Of a stretch of DNA of 64,000 nucleotides, positions 9,980 through 18,109 are shown piece by piece (position 1 is the first letter of the stretch; every line of letters starts with the position of its first letter). The position numbers and the translations under genes are program-made. Source of the stretch: Achromobacter denitrificans NBRC 15125 (GTDB lineage: Bacteria; Pseudomonadota; Gammaproteobacteria; Burkholderiales; Burkholderiaceae_B); NCBI RefSeq assembly GCF_001571365.1, contig NZ_BCTQ01000002.1, forward strand, positions 248,001-312,000, written 5' to 3'. The notes under the pieces are model-generated. The model saw nothing but the letters and a program-made list of their open reading frames with translations. It had not been told where the DNA came from and did not search any database.

Positions 9980-9984
9980 TCCCC

Positions 9985-10018
9985 AAATCTTCTGCTAATT
10001 CAAGCCATTAGAAGATTT
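9985..10018. repeat. Inverted repeat just inside attL
   Basis: Perfect 9-bp arms AAATCTTCT (9985-9993) and AGAAGATTT (10010-10018) are separated by 16 bases. There is no T-run, so it is not a clear terminator. It could be part of the recombination region or a processing hairpin at the new tRNA 3' end. Confidence 0.5.
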
Positions 10019-10063
10019 CGCAGTACAAGCCCCGCACCGGGGGATTTTCCTAAAGTTGTGGTC

Positions 10064-10085
10064 AGGTACAGTTTCGGTACAGTGA
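10064..10085 (+). repeat. Candidate integrase arm-type site, left
   Basis: AGGTACAGT and GGTACAGTGA are separated by three bases. The same element with a different three-base spacer occurs at 23141-23162 near the other island end. Paired repeats just inside both attachment sites are what integrase arm-binding or excisionase sites look like; that role is inference. Confidence 0.5.
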
Positions 10086-10113
10086 TGCGGCGCTAGCCCC
10101 ATACGGAGTACTC

Positions 10114-11241
10114 ATGGCTACGATCGTTAAGACTTCCTCGGGCACTTGGAAAGCCCTCATTCGCAAGACAGGCTGGCCGGCCACGGCCAAGACGTTCCGC
10201 ACCAAACGGGACGCCGAAGACTGGGCGCGCCGTACCGAAGACGAAATGGTGCGCGGCGTATACATCCAGCGAGCACCGGCCGAGCGCATGACCGTCGAAG
10301 CGGCGCTGACCCGCTACCTCAAGGAAGTCACGCCCACCAAGCGGGCCTCCACCCAAGCCGGCGAACACAAGAAGGCACAGGTCATCATCCGGCATCTTGG
10401 CAAATATTCGCTGGCCGCTCTGAACGCCGAAATCGTGGCGCAGTTCCGTGACATGCGACTGGCCGGCGACCCGGACAAAAACGGCAAGCCACGGCCTCGC
10501 AGTAACAACACGGTACGCTTGGAACTGGCACTGCTGGGCCACCTGTTCACCGTCGCGATCAAGGAATGGGGCATCGGCCTGCCCTTCAATCCCGTGTCCA
10601 ACATTCGTCGCCCTGCCCCCGGCTCGGGCCGCAACCGGCGATTGACTCCCGAAGAACAGACCAGGCTGCTGCAAGCCGTCGATAAGCACTCGAACCCGAT
10701 GTTCGGATGGATCGTCCGCATTGCCGTTCAAACCGGCATGCGGCTGTCCGAGATTGCGACGCTGCGTATTCGGCAAGTGGACATCGAGCGGCGCGTCGTG
10801 CGGCTGGAGCACACCAAGAACTCTTCTCCCCGCACCGTTCCTCTGACTGCCGAGGCAACGCGAGTGTTCACCGAGGCACTGGCCAACCCCTTGCGCCCAG
10901 CCGAAACCGAACTGGTGTTCTTCGGCGAACCCGGCCGGGACGGCATACGACGCCCCTACCTGTTCGACAAAGCATGGACCGATGCCAAGCGAGCAGCGGG
11001 CCTTGAAGACTTCCGCTTTCACGACCTGCGGCACGAGGCTGTCAGCCGGTTCGTGGAAGCCGGCTTGAGCGATCAGGAGGTGTCGGCTATCAGCGGCCAC
11101 AAGTCGATGCAGATGCTCAAGCGCTATACGCACCTGCGGGCCGAAGACCTGGTGCAGAAGCTGGACCGCCTCGCGCGTCGCGCGCCGTCCACTTCTAAAC
11201 AACGGAGTGAGGCCGACTCCCAAACAGAGAACAACGCATAG
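10114..11241 (+). CDS. Tyrosine recombinase/integrase of the island
   Basis: A 375-residue site-specific recombinase. The N-terminal ~60 residues form an arm-type DNA-binding region, followed by a core-binding SAM-like domain (about 65-170). The catalytic domain has TGMRLSEIATL (first Arg), HDLRHEAVSRFVEAG (His-x-x-Arg), ISGHKS (His) and LKRYTHL (Tyr nucleophile), so it appears active. It lies 135 bases from the tRNA-Leu att core, pointing inward, as integrases of tRNA-targeted islands usually do. The start ATG is preceded by CGGAG. Confidence 0.93.
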   Translation: MATIVKTSSGTWKALIRKTGWPATAKTFRTKRDAEDWARRTEDEMVRGVYIQRAPAERMTVEAALTRYLKEVTPTKRASTQAGEHKKAQVIIRHLGKYSLAALNAEIVAQFRDMRLAGDPDKNGKPRPRSNNTVRLELALLGHLFTVAIKEWGIGLPFNPVSNIRRPAPGSGRNRRLTPEEQTRLLQAVDKHSNPMFGWIVRIAVQTGMRLSEIATLRIRQVDIERRVVRLEHTKNSSPRTVPLTAEATRVFTEALANPLRPAETELVFFGEPGRDGIRRPYLFDKAWTDAKRAAGLEDFRFHDLRHEAVSRFVEAGLSDQEVSAISGHKSMQMLKRYTHLRAEDLVQKLDRLARRAPSTSKQRSEADSQTENNA

Positions 11242-11302
11242 TCGCTCCATCGCGTTGCCATAATGAATAACCGATTGTCTTAACCTACGGAGGAAGCTAG
11301 TT

Positions 11303-11929
11303 TTGCATACCGCTATCAAGATCGTCGCCATCAGCAGCCTTGCCCTTACCCTTGCCGCGTGCGGCAGCGCCAAAGACGCCAACAAGAGCAACTTCAGCAA
11401 GGCCATACAGGCATACCTGGACACTCAAAAGGGTCTATGCGCTGCGATTCCTGCTAAGGGCTTGCCGTTCACCCTGGCGAATCAAGACATGCTGGGCGGT
11501 CAGAGCAAGAAGCGCGCCGACGCGCTGGTCGATGCCGGGCTGCTGACGAAGCGAGACACCGAAGTCAAAGCCATGTTTGGCAACAAGATGGAGCCGGCCA
11601 CCGAGTACCAAATCACTGACACCGGCAAGAAATTCCTCGTCGCCAATGGTGCCAACACGATGGCTGGACAAGAAGCCTTCTGCACCGGCAAGTACACCGT
11701 TGTGGAAGTGAGCAACTTCACTGAACCCAGCGACATGATGGGCGTAAAGCTGTCGCAAGTGAACTACCGCTACAAAGTAGAGGGTGCAGATGATTGGGCC
11801 AAATCGGAAAGCATGCGTGCCAACTACAAGAATTTTGCGGAACAGACTCAGGGAGATATACAGGGTAAGGCGGCTGTCATCCTGACCAACGATGGATGGA
11901 TGCACGAGCGCCTGTTCAAGCGCGGATAA
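11303..11929 (+). CDS. Uncharacterised lipoprotein
   Basis: A 208-residue protein with a lipoprotein signal peptide: basic start, hydrophobic stretch, lipobox LAAC with the lipidated Cys near residue 20, then Gly-Ser. The start is TTG at 11303 behind a strong GGAGGAAG. The mature part (DTQKGLCAAIPAKGLPF, LVDAGLLTKRD) resembles secreted hypothetical proteins of gammaproteobacteria and betaproteobacteria, but I do not recognise a function. It lies 61 bases after the integrase and has its own terminator, so it is probably a separate cargo unit. Confidence 0.75.
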   Translation: MHTAIKIVAISSLALTLAACGSAKDANKSNFSKAIQAYLDTQKGLCAAIPAKGLPFTLANQDMLGGQSKKRADALVDAGLLTKRDTEVKAMFGNKMEPATEYQITDTGKKFLVANGANTMAGQEAFCTGKYTVVEVSNFTEPSDMMGVKLSQVNYRYKVEGADDWAKSESMRANYKNFAEQTQGDIQGKAAVILTNDGWMHERLFKRG

Positions 11930-11954
11930 ACTGCTCTGAGTCAGTTCTGAAACG

Positions 11955-11991
11955 AAAGGCCTTTCACCTATGAGTGAAGGGCCTTTTCTTT
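11955..11991 (+). terminator. Rho-independent terminator after the lipoprotein gene
   Basis: A 13-bp stem (AAAGGCCTTTCAC / GTGAAGGGCCTTT, one G-T wobble) with a 5-base loop, continuing into TCTTT. Confidence 0.8.
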
Positions 11992-12214
11992 GGTGCTACG
12001 CCGATCTGCAAGGTGGCTGGGGGGCTTACGGCCTTCTCATCACGAGTCGGGCCGCGCACATCTTGCCATGAGTTGAAATCAGATGCTCCGGGGCCGCTTA
12101 CGGTAAGGGAAATACACGACTTAATGGCTCTTGCCGGTCTACATGGTACGACTCAACACAACACCTTGAGTTGCGAAAGCGTGTTCCTGCCGTGGCCGCC
12201 AACAAGGAGTCAGC

Positions 12215-12319
12215 ACCAAGTCGAAGATCGCCCAGGCGCTCGTCGAGCGCAGGCCCACGCCCGACAAGGGCAAGTCCACCCTGTATGCCGATACCGAAAT
12301 GCGTAGGTATACATTGTGG
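12215..12319 (+). pseudogene. Short coding scrap, possibly an integrase N-terminus
   Basis: The frame reads KIAQALVERRPTPDKGKSTL followed by YADTEMR, with higher GC than the surroundings and no start or continuation. The style resembles N-terminal parts of DUF4102-type integrases, but the match is from memory and short. The rest of 11992-12377 shows no convincing gene, so the stretch is best read as debris. Confidence 0.25.
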
Positions 12320-12377
12320 TACGTAGGGTTATTAGGTCGCGTTTTACTGGGTTCGGGAGTCCCGTCTTAACTCATCA

Positions 12378-13466
12378 TCATGGTTTCCAATCCAAGATTG
12401 TTCGTTCGCCATGTGCGATTATCTCGCTGACGTAGTCTCGGCCTTTGTATTGATCCCACCAGCCTGGATCTCGTGTTCGTCCTATATACCCATGCAAGGT
12501 GTCGGCGATTCGTTTTGCATCGTCGATAGGCCACCATTGCTGTAGCGACAAGGCGAGTCCTTCCGATGGTGGAGCATCCGGGTATTGTCCGATCACGAGG
12601 TTTGTAATGATGCGCAAGCCTTCATCGAGAGTGGCGAAGATAAAGCGCGTGGGGTTTTCCTCTGGCTCCTCGTTGATTCGTCTCACAAAATCACTGATGT
12701 GGGTAACATCCCACGTAGCATTTCTCACCCCAGCAAGCGCCTTCTCCCGATTAGGAGATTGGAGCCTTTTCAATAGCCCCTGCCGTGGCGGCTTAAAGGG
12801 GGCGAAATATACGCAGGCGAATATCGCGGCCGGCCCTGCGATGATGAAATCTGAGTACATCCAGTGAAGAAGCGTCAGAACTCGATCAACTGGTGTCAAG
12901 GCTGGCGTGAGTTCAAGCGAAGCTATCTTCAACATGACTGCGTAATTTCGCCGCCAGCGCATTAGAGGCTTTGCAAGATCTACGGGTTCAATACCCTTGG
13001 GTGTGCCAATTGTTTGAATTCGATCTGCTTGCTCCAAAGCAATAGACACCCATTCATGCGGGTTGCCATTGTCGGCAACACGAAACCACGCTAGTTCGTC
13101 ATGCGCGACGTCATTTCCCTGCGTCGGTGCCAATTCATGAAAGGCTACCGAGGGCTCTATTTTTATCTCCAAGCATTGAGCGAAAGCGAGTATGGCTGCA
13201 GCTATTCGCCGTTGCCCGCTTGGATCTTCACTCAGCAGCTTTCCTTGAGCGAGTTGGGCCATCCTGGATACAACGTTTCGGTCTGGTAGCAAGATGGTTT
13301 CTAACCTATCTACCCAGGCATGGTGGATAAATCCATTTACGTCATACATACCAACAGGAGGAGGGATGTATCCAGGAACGAAGACGCCGGCTTGTTCCAA
13401 GAAACTAGCGACCTCCTGCAACTGAAAATACGGAAAGTCATTCGGCATTTTTATGAGAATTTCCAA
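12378..13466 (-). CDS. Uncharacterised protein with PIN-like N-terminal motif
   Basis: 362 residues. I do not recognise the family with certainty. Around residue 60 the segment ETILLPDRNVVSRM looks like the first strand and acidic residue of a PIN nuclease (compare ...D-x-N-V-x-S...). It is followed after ~45 residues by EPSVAFHELA, which could supply the second acid. The C-terminal half is helical and Trp-rich (PSEGLALSLQQWWPIDDAKR) with no domain I can name. Translation probably starts at TTG 13466, directly behind GGGGGAAGG; an in-frame ATG is six codons in. It is a lone minus-strand gene in the island, typical of a toxin or defence cargo gene. Confidence 0.6.
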   Translation of the reverse strand: MEILIKMPNDFPYFQLQEVASFLEQAGVFVPGYIPPPVGMYDVNGFIHHAWVDRLETILLPDRNVVSRMAQLAQGKLLSEDPSGQRRIAAAILAFAQCLEIKIEPSVAFHELAPTQGNDVAHDELAWFRVADNGNPHEWVSIALEQADRIQTIGTPKGIEPVDLAKPLMRWRRNYAVMLKIASLELTPALTPVDRVLTLLHWMYSDFIIAGPAAIFACVYFAPFKPPRQGLLKRLQSPNREKALAGVRNATWDVTHISDFVRRINEEPEENPTRFIFATLDEGLRIITNLVIGQYPDAPPSEGLALSLQQWWPIDDAKRIADTLHGYIGRTRDPGWWDQYKGRDYVSEIIAHGERTILDWKP

Positions 13467-14197
13467 GCCCTTCCCCCATAGTCCGCATCAACCCTCTGAT
13501 ACTAACTTAGCAGATCGATCACTCCAAAAATGGGGCGACCCATCACGGGCCGTCCCATGAACACGGCGCAGCCAGCTTCAAGCTTCAGTGCGTCAGTGCC
13601 ATGTGGGCAAGCGGTCGTGCTCGCCCTTGCCGGAGTCGCATGGGTCGAGTTGCTCCAGGGGCTTGGCGAGCTGGTCCGGCGTGAACACACCAGCGCCGAC
13701 TGCGCTCCCCTTGGGACGGTTCGGTCTGCGCGTCATCTCGACTAGCCTTGCGGGCTAGGTCCAGCATGTCTTACCGCGGGAGCGAGTGGGGTGCCCATCT
13801 ATGCGCTCCAGGCGGAAGTGACCACCGCGGCGGATGCTACGAGGCAACCGTACCTGCTGAGCTTCGCAGAGAGGGGCTGCCCCGATCGTCAGGTCGGGCG
13901 GGCCTCGGCTGTTTTGGCCGCCGAAAACCGAAATGGCGGCTGGTGATGCCGACAGGCCAAATATTGCCTGAGGTGACCGTGCGCGGATAATAACGTATTT
14001 ATCTTTGTCAAGACGAGCCCCGGAAGCTCGCTGAAGGACCGGCCAGTACCAGGGCGCCAACACGGCCGGACCTAACACGGGCCGCCCAGTGATGCCATGC
14101 GACAGTCTATGACACGGAGTAGTATTCAAAGATTCTTAGTCAGTGAGGGGCACTGATAGCCCAAGCCACTCACGACATAACCCTTCGAGCCCGCTCT
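13467..14197. other. 731-base stretch without a convincing gene
   Basis: Six-frame reading gives only short open frames with no family resemblance. Base composition is mixed, GC-richer than the genes on either side, which suggests decayed sequence of another origin. Two imperfectly inverted segments containing CACGGGCCG-like cores lie near 13540-13565 and 14070-14097, possibly the ends of a degraded small mobile element. Confidence 0.4.
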
Positions 14198-15505
14198 ATG
14201 ACAAAACCCTATCTGCGGGATTTTCGTGCTGAAGCAACCGCGCTACTAAAAACCCCGGGGAATTGGGTCGTGGCGGGGATCGAAACACATCTCCCCTGGC
14301 CGAAAGTTGACCAAGTAGTCACATTCGGCGGGCGCGATTTTGTGATGCAAGCGGCTACGGAAAGCAGCGAACCTAGCATTGCTTTTAACGCCCAGCCATA
14401 TCAACTGAGCTTGAGGGAAGCGCGAGAGCAGATTCTCCGATTCGCAAGCGCACTTGCTTGGAGAGAAAACTCAAAGATTGAAGTTTTCTCCTGGGTGGGT
14501 GGAGGGTTGCCACATGGAGTGGGTAAATTCAGGGGAAGAGTTATTCAAGATTTCTTTGAGCCCAATGGATTGCCCGACACCGACAACGAAATTGCCTTAT
14601 GTGCCCTCGCGTTCTACCGTGAAGGACTTTCAATTGGCAATCCGTTCTTCGCATTTTTGAGCTTCTATAAAACCATTGCGACGATTCATAGAAAAGGAGC
14701 TGAACGAGGCAGTTGGATCAAGCAAGCTCTTGGGAAGCTACATACAGATGATGCGAAGAAACGGATAAAAGAGCTGGGCCATCCCGATGTCGACATCGGC
14801 ACATACCTCTATCAAGAAGGTAGGAACGCCATCGCTCATGCGGAGCTAGAAAGCTTCATCAACCCTGATCGCGTGGCCGATCATGAAAGAATTCATAAGG
14901 ACATTCCGGTAATTCAAGGCTTGGCGGCAATCGCAATTGAGGAGGGATTTTCACTCTACAACCGACAGCGAGCCAAATCGATACTTGAGGGATCGGTCGA
15001 CGGTTTTCGAGCGGCACTTAAGCCGGATCAGCTCGATGCAGTATTGAGTAACGCCCCTATCGGGGAGAATCAACAAGTTGATCTTCCGGATCGAATTACG
15101 CTCGTCGCACGGCGTGGTGGTTCATTTTTCGCGTTTGAAGCTATGGCTGTGTCCGAGTTGCATCAAGCTGATGGAGGCTTCCTAGCCTTCTTCACAAATG
15201 CGGACAAGACGATCCAAGTTTGCCTTGGCGTCGACATTAGGGAGGACGAACTACGCACTGATCCCATAGAGGGACTGGGTGTCCGCGTAGACCGTAGTTC
15301 CCGCGCTGGCGTAGAGCGTGAAATTCTAATGCTGAAATTCCAGCGCTGCGTTCTTATCAATGGTCGCGTGGAAGTCTGGGACGAAGAGATCAACCAATTG
15401 ATTGCTTGCACAAAACCATATATTCCCGTTAATGTAACTGTCAACTATCAGTGGTATGAAGAACAAATAGCGGAGCTGGAAAAACTGCTGGCAACACTGA
15501 GTTAG
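14198..15505 (+). CDS. MauJ-like protein with HEPN motif
   Basis: 435 residues, soluble. The middle region contains YQEGRNAIAHAE, in which R209 and H214 form the R-x4-H catalytic motif of HEPN ribonucleases, set in an all-alpha stretch (about 160-250). The C-terminal ~170 residues are beta-rich, and the last part (YQWYEEQIAELEKLLATL) is a short coiled helix. The overall plan resembles proteins annotated as methylamine-utilisation MauJ, a label that probably does not describe their role. It is probably monocistronic. HEPN proteins with this motif commonly cleave RNA in toxin-antitoxin or antiphage systems; activity here is inferred. Confidence 0.65.
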   Translation: MTKPYLRDFRAEATALLKTPGNWVVAGIETHLPWPKVDQVVTFGGRDFVMQAATESSEPSIAFNAQPYQLSLREAREQILRFASALAWRENSKIEVFSWVGGGLPHGVGKFRGRVIQDFFEPNGLPDTDNEIALCALAFYREGLSIGNPFFAFLSFYKTIATIHRKGAERGSWIKQALGKLHTDDAKKRIKELGHPDVDIGTYLYQEGRNAIAHAELESFINPDRVADHERIHKDIPVIQGLAAIAIEEGFSLYNRQRAKSILEGSVDGFRAALKPDQLDAVLSNAPIGENQQVDLPDRITLVARRGGSFFAFEAMAVSELHQADGGFLAFFTNADKTIQVCLGVDIREDELRTDPIEGLGVRVDRSSRAGVEREILMLKFQRCVLINGRVEVWDEEINQLIACTKPYIPVNVTVNYQWYEEQIAELEKLLATLS

Positions 15506-15584
15506 CGCCTGAGCTCGATCCCGACAATGCGTATATCGAGCGTTTCCGGCTATCTATATTCGTCTGAAAAAAGAAAAAGTACCC

Positions 15585-16031
15585 GTGCTTCGAAAGTCAA
15601 CGTTTCTTCTAGTGGCCTTGGCATGTGTGAGCAATGCGAAAGCACTCACCTTCACCATCGAATGTCACAGTCGGTACGACCACCCAGAAATTGGCAAGTA
15701 CGTCCGCTTGGACTGGAATGGCGCAATCCTTTCCTTATACCGACGTCCCTTTCAGGCAAATGCGGTGGCGGGGCCGGATCTTACTGTATATCCGCAGAGA
15801 ACCTCTAGCAATCGCGAAACGCTAGCTGACAATAGAGTCGCGAAAAACTACCTGTTCGCAGACGATAAAGAGGGGAATTGGTTCACTATCAACATGAGCC
15901 CCGGCGAACGAGATCGGTGGGTTCTTACATATACCATCGCATGGATTATCAGCGAACGTAACGGCCAATTCATGCGATCCGCCCACACCTATTCATACCG
16001 TAACTGTTCACTCCAGGAGTCTCCCAACTGA
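15585..16031 (+). CDS. Small exported protein of unknown function
   Basis: 148 residues beginning at GTG 15585 with a Sec-type signal peptide (KSTFLLVALACVSNAKA, cleavage near residue 20). Two Cys remain in the mature part (ECHSRY and YRNCSL) and could form a disulfide. The pattern (short, Trp/Tyr-rich, beta-strands) resembles small periplasmic hypothetical proteins. It begins 79 bases after the HEPN-motif gene on the same strand. I cannot assign a role. Confidence 0.55.
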   Translation: MLRKSTFLLVALACVSNAKALTFTIECHSRYDHPEIGKYVRLDWNGAILSLYRRPFQANAVAGPDLTVYPQRTSSNRETLADNRVAKNYLFADDKEGNWFTINMSPGERDRWVLTYTIAWIISERNGQFMRSAHTYSYRNCSLQESPN

Positions 16032-16138
16032 AGGCAAGAGCTATATTGATAGACATCGATAGTCCACCGACGCATTGCTCCGAAGTAGGTCGTGACGATA
16101 GCCTTGTGAGCACTTGGCTTACATAAACGGAGGGGTAA

Positions 16139-16345
16139 GTGAGCAAGACCAACGAGTTCGAGTCTCTGAAGCCACTGTACGCGGAGAGCGTCATCGCGGC
16201 CCGCCTGGCAGGCGAAAACCTGCTGAAGGCGGCAGGAGAAGGACCAGCCGCGATAGTCGCGGCAGAGGCTGCGGTCCGCAAGGCTGCTGAGCAACGAGAC
16301 GCCATCGAAGCGCAGCTAAAGGCTCTCGATGACGAGGGCGGCTAG
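16139..16345 (+). CDS. Small helical protein (68 aa)
   Basis: The start is GTG 16139 behind GGAGGGG. The sequence is Ala/Glu-rich and predicted to be one or two long helices (AAEAAVRKAAEQRDAIEAQL), without Cys or hydrophobic segments. A terminator-like hairpin follows. It could be an antitoxin or a small structural protein, but there is no homology to decide. Confidence 0.5.
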   Translation: MSKTNEFESLKPLYAESVIAARLAGENLLKAAGEGPAAIVAAEAAVRKAAEQRDAIEAQLKALDDEGG

Positions 16346-16354
16346 TCGAGGGTG

Positions 16355-16398
16355 GAAGTGAATAGGGCCACCCAAGCGGGCGGCCCTTCTCACTTTTT
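16355..16398 (+). terminator. Terminator after the 68-aa gene
   Basis: The stem is formed by AGGGCC-A-CCC and GGG-C-GGCCCT around AAGC and extended by GTGAA/TTCTCAC pairing, followed by TTTTT. It separates this gene from the convergent HEPN-motif gene at 16440. Confidence 0.65.
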
Positions 16399-16436
16399 CG
16401 GTGCGGTTGCCGGATTCGAACTGGCGATGACCAGCC
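16399..16436 (-). pseudogene. tRNA 3'-end-like fragment
   Basis: On the minus strand the sequence reads CGCCA-GTTCGAAT-CCGGC, followed by AACCGCACC. The T-loop GTTCGAAT and the following acceptor-like stretch look like the 3' part of a tRNA, with one mismatch in the T-stem and no 5' half. It may be a fossil attachment site of another element. Low confidence. Confidence 0.3.
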
Positions 16437-16439
16437 CCT

Positions 16440-17015
16440 CTATTTCGCGCGCGCTTTACGCCAACTTTCAAGCAACTCAGTGTTTCCCGAGGCCACCTCA
16501 ATAAGCATTTGAAGTGTTAGGACTGTGCCGGGAACAATGCCCTCTTCATCGATCTCTTTCCCATCGAAGTCTGGATTGGTCGGTATTTCGACATTAATTA
16601 CCCACCAGACGCCAATTTTTCGCAGGAGTGCCACAAGCGCATCGAACTGAACTTCGTGCGAAGACTCAACTTGCCCGGTAACTATGCCAAAGAGCTCGTG
16701 AGCAAGTAGATTTCGAGTTTTCTTCAGTTGCTCGAAAGTTGCTAAATCTTCGTCGCTTATTGCGTCATTCTCTCTCAACCAGTGGAGCGATGCGTAAAGT
16801 GGGCTTTTGTTCTTTGACAACACCTTAGATTGATATTCGGAGTCGACGGTGGGCCCACGTTCATCAAATTCACTCGTATAGAGGCTACGAAGATCGTCGA
16901 CGATCGAATCCTGAAGGATTTCAAACGTAGTGATGAACATAGTCGCCATGAAGAGAGATGGCCTGACTACATCAGGGTCCAAAAATCGCTCCCACTGGTT
17001 GGCAGTATCCCGCAT
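16440..17015 (-). CDS. HEPN-motif protein, 191 aa
   Basis: 191 residues, mostly helical. The segment EQLKKTRNLLAHELF carries R101 and H106 in the R-x4-H pattern of HEPN nucleases; the Asn after the Arg is also typical. Conserved aromatic and acidic helices flank it (FITTFEILQDSIVDDL, PLYASLHWLRENDAIS). No partner antitoxin of the MNT type is adjacent. The ATG at 17015 is preferred over a TTG one codon earlier. It is followed on the minus strand by the tRNA-like fragment. The family is otherwise unknown to me. Confidence 0.6.
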   Translation of the reverse strand: MRDTANQWERFLDPDVVRPSLFMATMFITTFEILQDSIVDDLRSLYTSEFDERGPTVDSEYQSKVLSKNKSPLYASLHWLRENDAISDEDLATFEQLKKTRNLLAHELFGIVTGQVESSHEVQFDALVALLRKIGVWWVINVEIPTNPDFDGKEIDEEGIVPGTVLTLQMLIEVASGNTELLESWRKARAK

Positions 17016-17135
17016 CAAGATGCCTCGCTCAGTGACTTCACAAAATTAACGAGTAAATATCACTTCAGACTCCAATTTCTCAGCATCTAAGTAGAGAAAT
17101 TGGAATTTAACACCCATTTCCCAGATCCAACAGAT

Positions 17136-17786
17136 CTAATCCGAGTGGCGAACAGCAAATCTCACGCATTTAAAAAAATCATCGGAAGGAGACTTGTACT
17201 CAATCCTTTGACTTAGTGCTCTGGCGGTGGATTTAGATTCCTTAAAATCAAGTGCGACCATACCTTGATGCCAATCAAAAGTGATTTTAGTCAAGTAGCA
17301 TTCCATTGAATTAATAGAAACCTCGATGCCCGAACAGCCAATTTGACATGGGCGTCTGGACACCCATCGATCAGTGGCAGCCACAAATAAGTGAGCTACA
17401 TCTACGAACGTCTCAACATCAGGTTCAATCGGAAGTATGTAATCGTGCTCAACCGCATTGCGTTGTGCATTCAATCGATCTAGCACTCGAGGAGCAACAA
17501 GCCCACACTCGCGGATATACCTTATCAAATCGGGGAAAGTTCTACGGCTCTTCAGATTTACTCCACCGAACCCTAAGCAAAGGTCCTCGAGACGTAGATG
17601 CAGAGCTTTTTTGGCATTAGAAAGCGCATTGACCAGATGCCGGGGAGTCTTCCCGTCGACCAAATCGAGCGCAGCGAATGAAAGGTAGTCCGCCGCAGAA
17701 AGCGGTTCTGTACGAACTTCCATCCAATCCCACATATCCACCTCTGCGGTGTCATCGGACAAAAGCGATAAGTCAAACTGAGTCAT
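17136..17786 (-). CDS. HEPN-motif protein with R-x4-H-x-Y, 216 aa
   Basis: 216 residues. The N-terminal two thirds are helical and end in LDRLNAQRNAVEHDYILP, with R109, H114 and Y116 giving the complete R-x4-H-x-Y motif of HepT-like HEPN toxins. The C-terminal ~90 residues look like beta-strands (GIEVSINSMECYLTKITF) and may be a separate ligand or partner domain. It is on the same strand as the other 191-aa HEPN-motif gene, 120 bases upstream of it, so the two may be cotranscribed. A small open frame upstream overlaps its start by 14 bases. Confidence 0.62.
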   Translation of the reverse strand: MTQFDLSLLSDDTAEVDMWDWMEVRTEPLSAADYLSFAALDLVDGKTPRHLVNALSNAKKALHLRLEDLCLGFGGVNLKSRRTFPDLIRYIRECGLVAPRVLDRLNAQRNAVEHDYILPIEPDVETFVDVAHLFVAATDRWVSRRPCQIGCSGIEVSINSMECYLTKITFDWHQGMVALDFKESKSTARALSQRIEYKSPSDDFFKCVRFAVRHSD

Positions 17787-18039
17787 GAGTGCTGTGCGAT
17801 ATGGCGCAGTAACGCGATTTAACAGACGATCCTACACCATATGGAATCAATGTCGAATGGCCACTTATGGCCGAACTCGGCCGTATGTCTTCCTGAGCGA
17901 AGCATCGCCGCCTACGCGGCGACCGAGTGGCACGCCAGATCATCAGGTCTTCGCGCTGGCTGCCGCTGCGCAATTCGAAAACGTCAGGCGAGAAGCCTTT
18001 CTCGGAAATCGGCGATGAACCATTCTTTTGCCCTATCAA
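17773..18039 (-). CDS. Possible small protein upstream of the HEPN gene (88 aa)
   Basis: The open frame starts at TTG 18039 behind AGGGAAG and ends 14 bases inside the next gene, an overlap seen with translational coupling. The segments EKGFSPDVFELRSGSQREDL and SGHSTLIPYGVGSS look protein-like rather than random, but I recognise no family. The region otherwise (17787-18109) holds nothing I can name. Low confidence. Confidence 0.35.
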   Translation of the reverse strand: MIGQKNGSSPISEKGFSPDVFELRSGSQREDLMIWRATRSPRRRRCFAQEDIRPSSAISGHSTLIPYGVGSSVKSRYCAISHSTHDSV

Positions 18040-18109
18040 ATTACTTCCCTATTCTGATCGTGTGCCGGACCTAGCGGCTGCGCGCCCCTTCAGAGATAGG
18101 AGAATGGAA

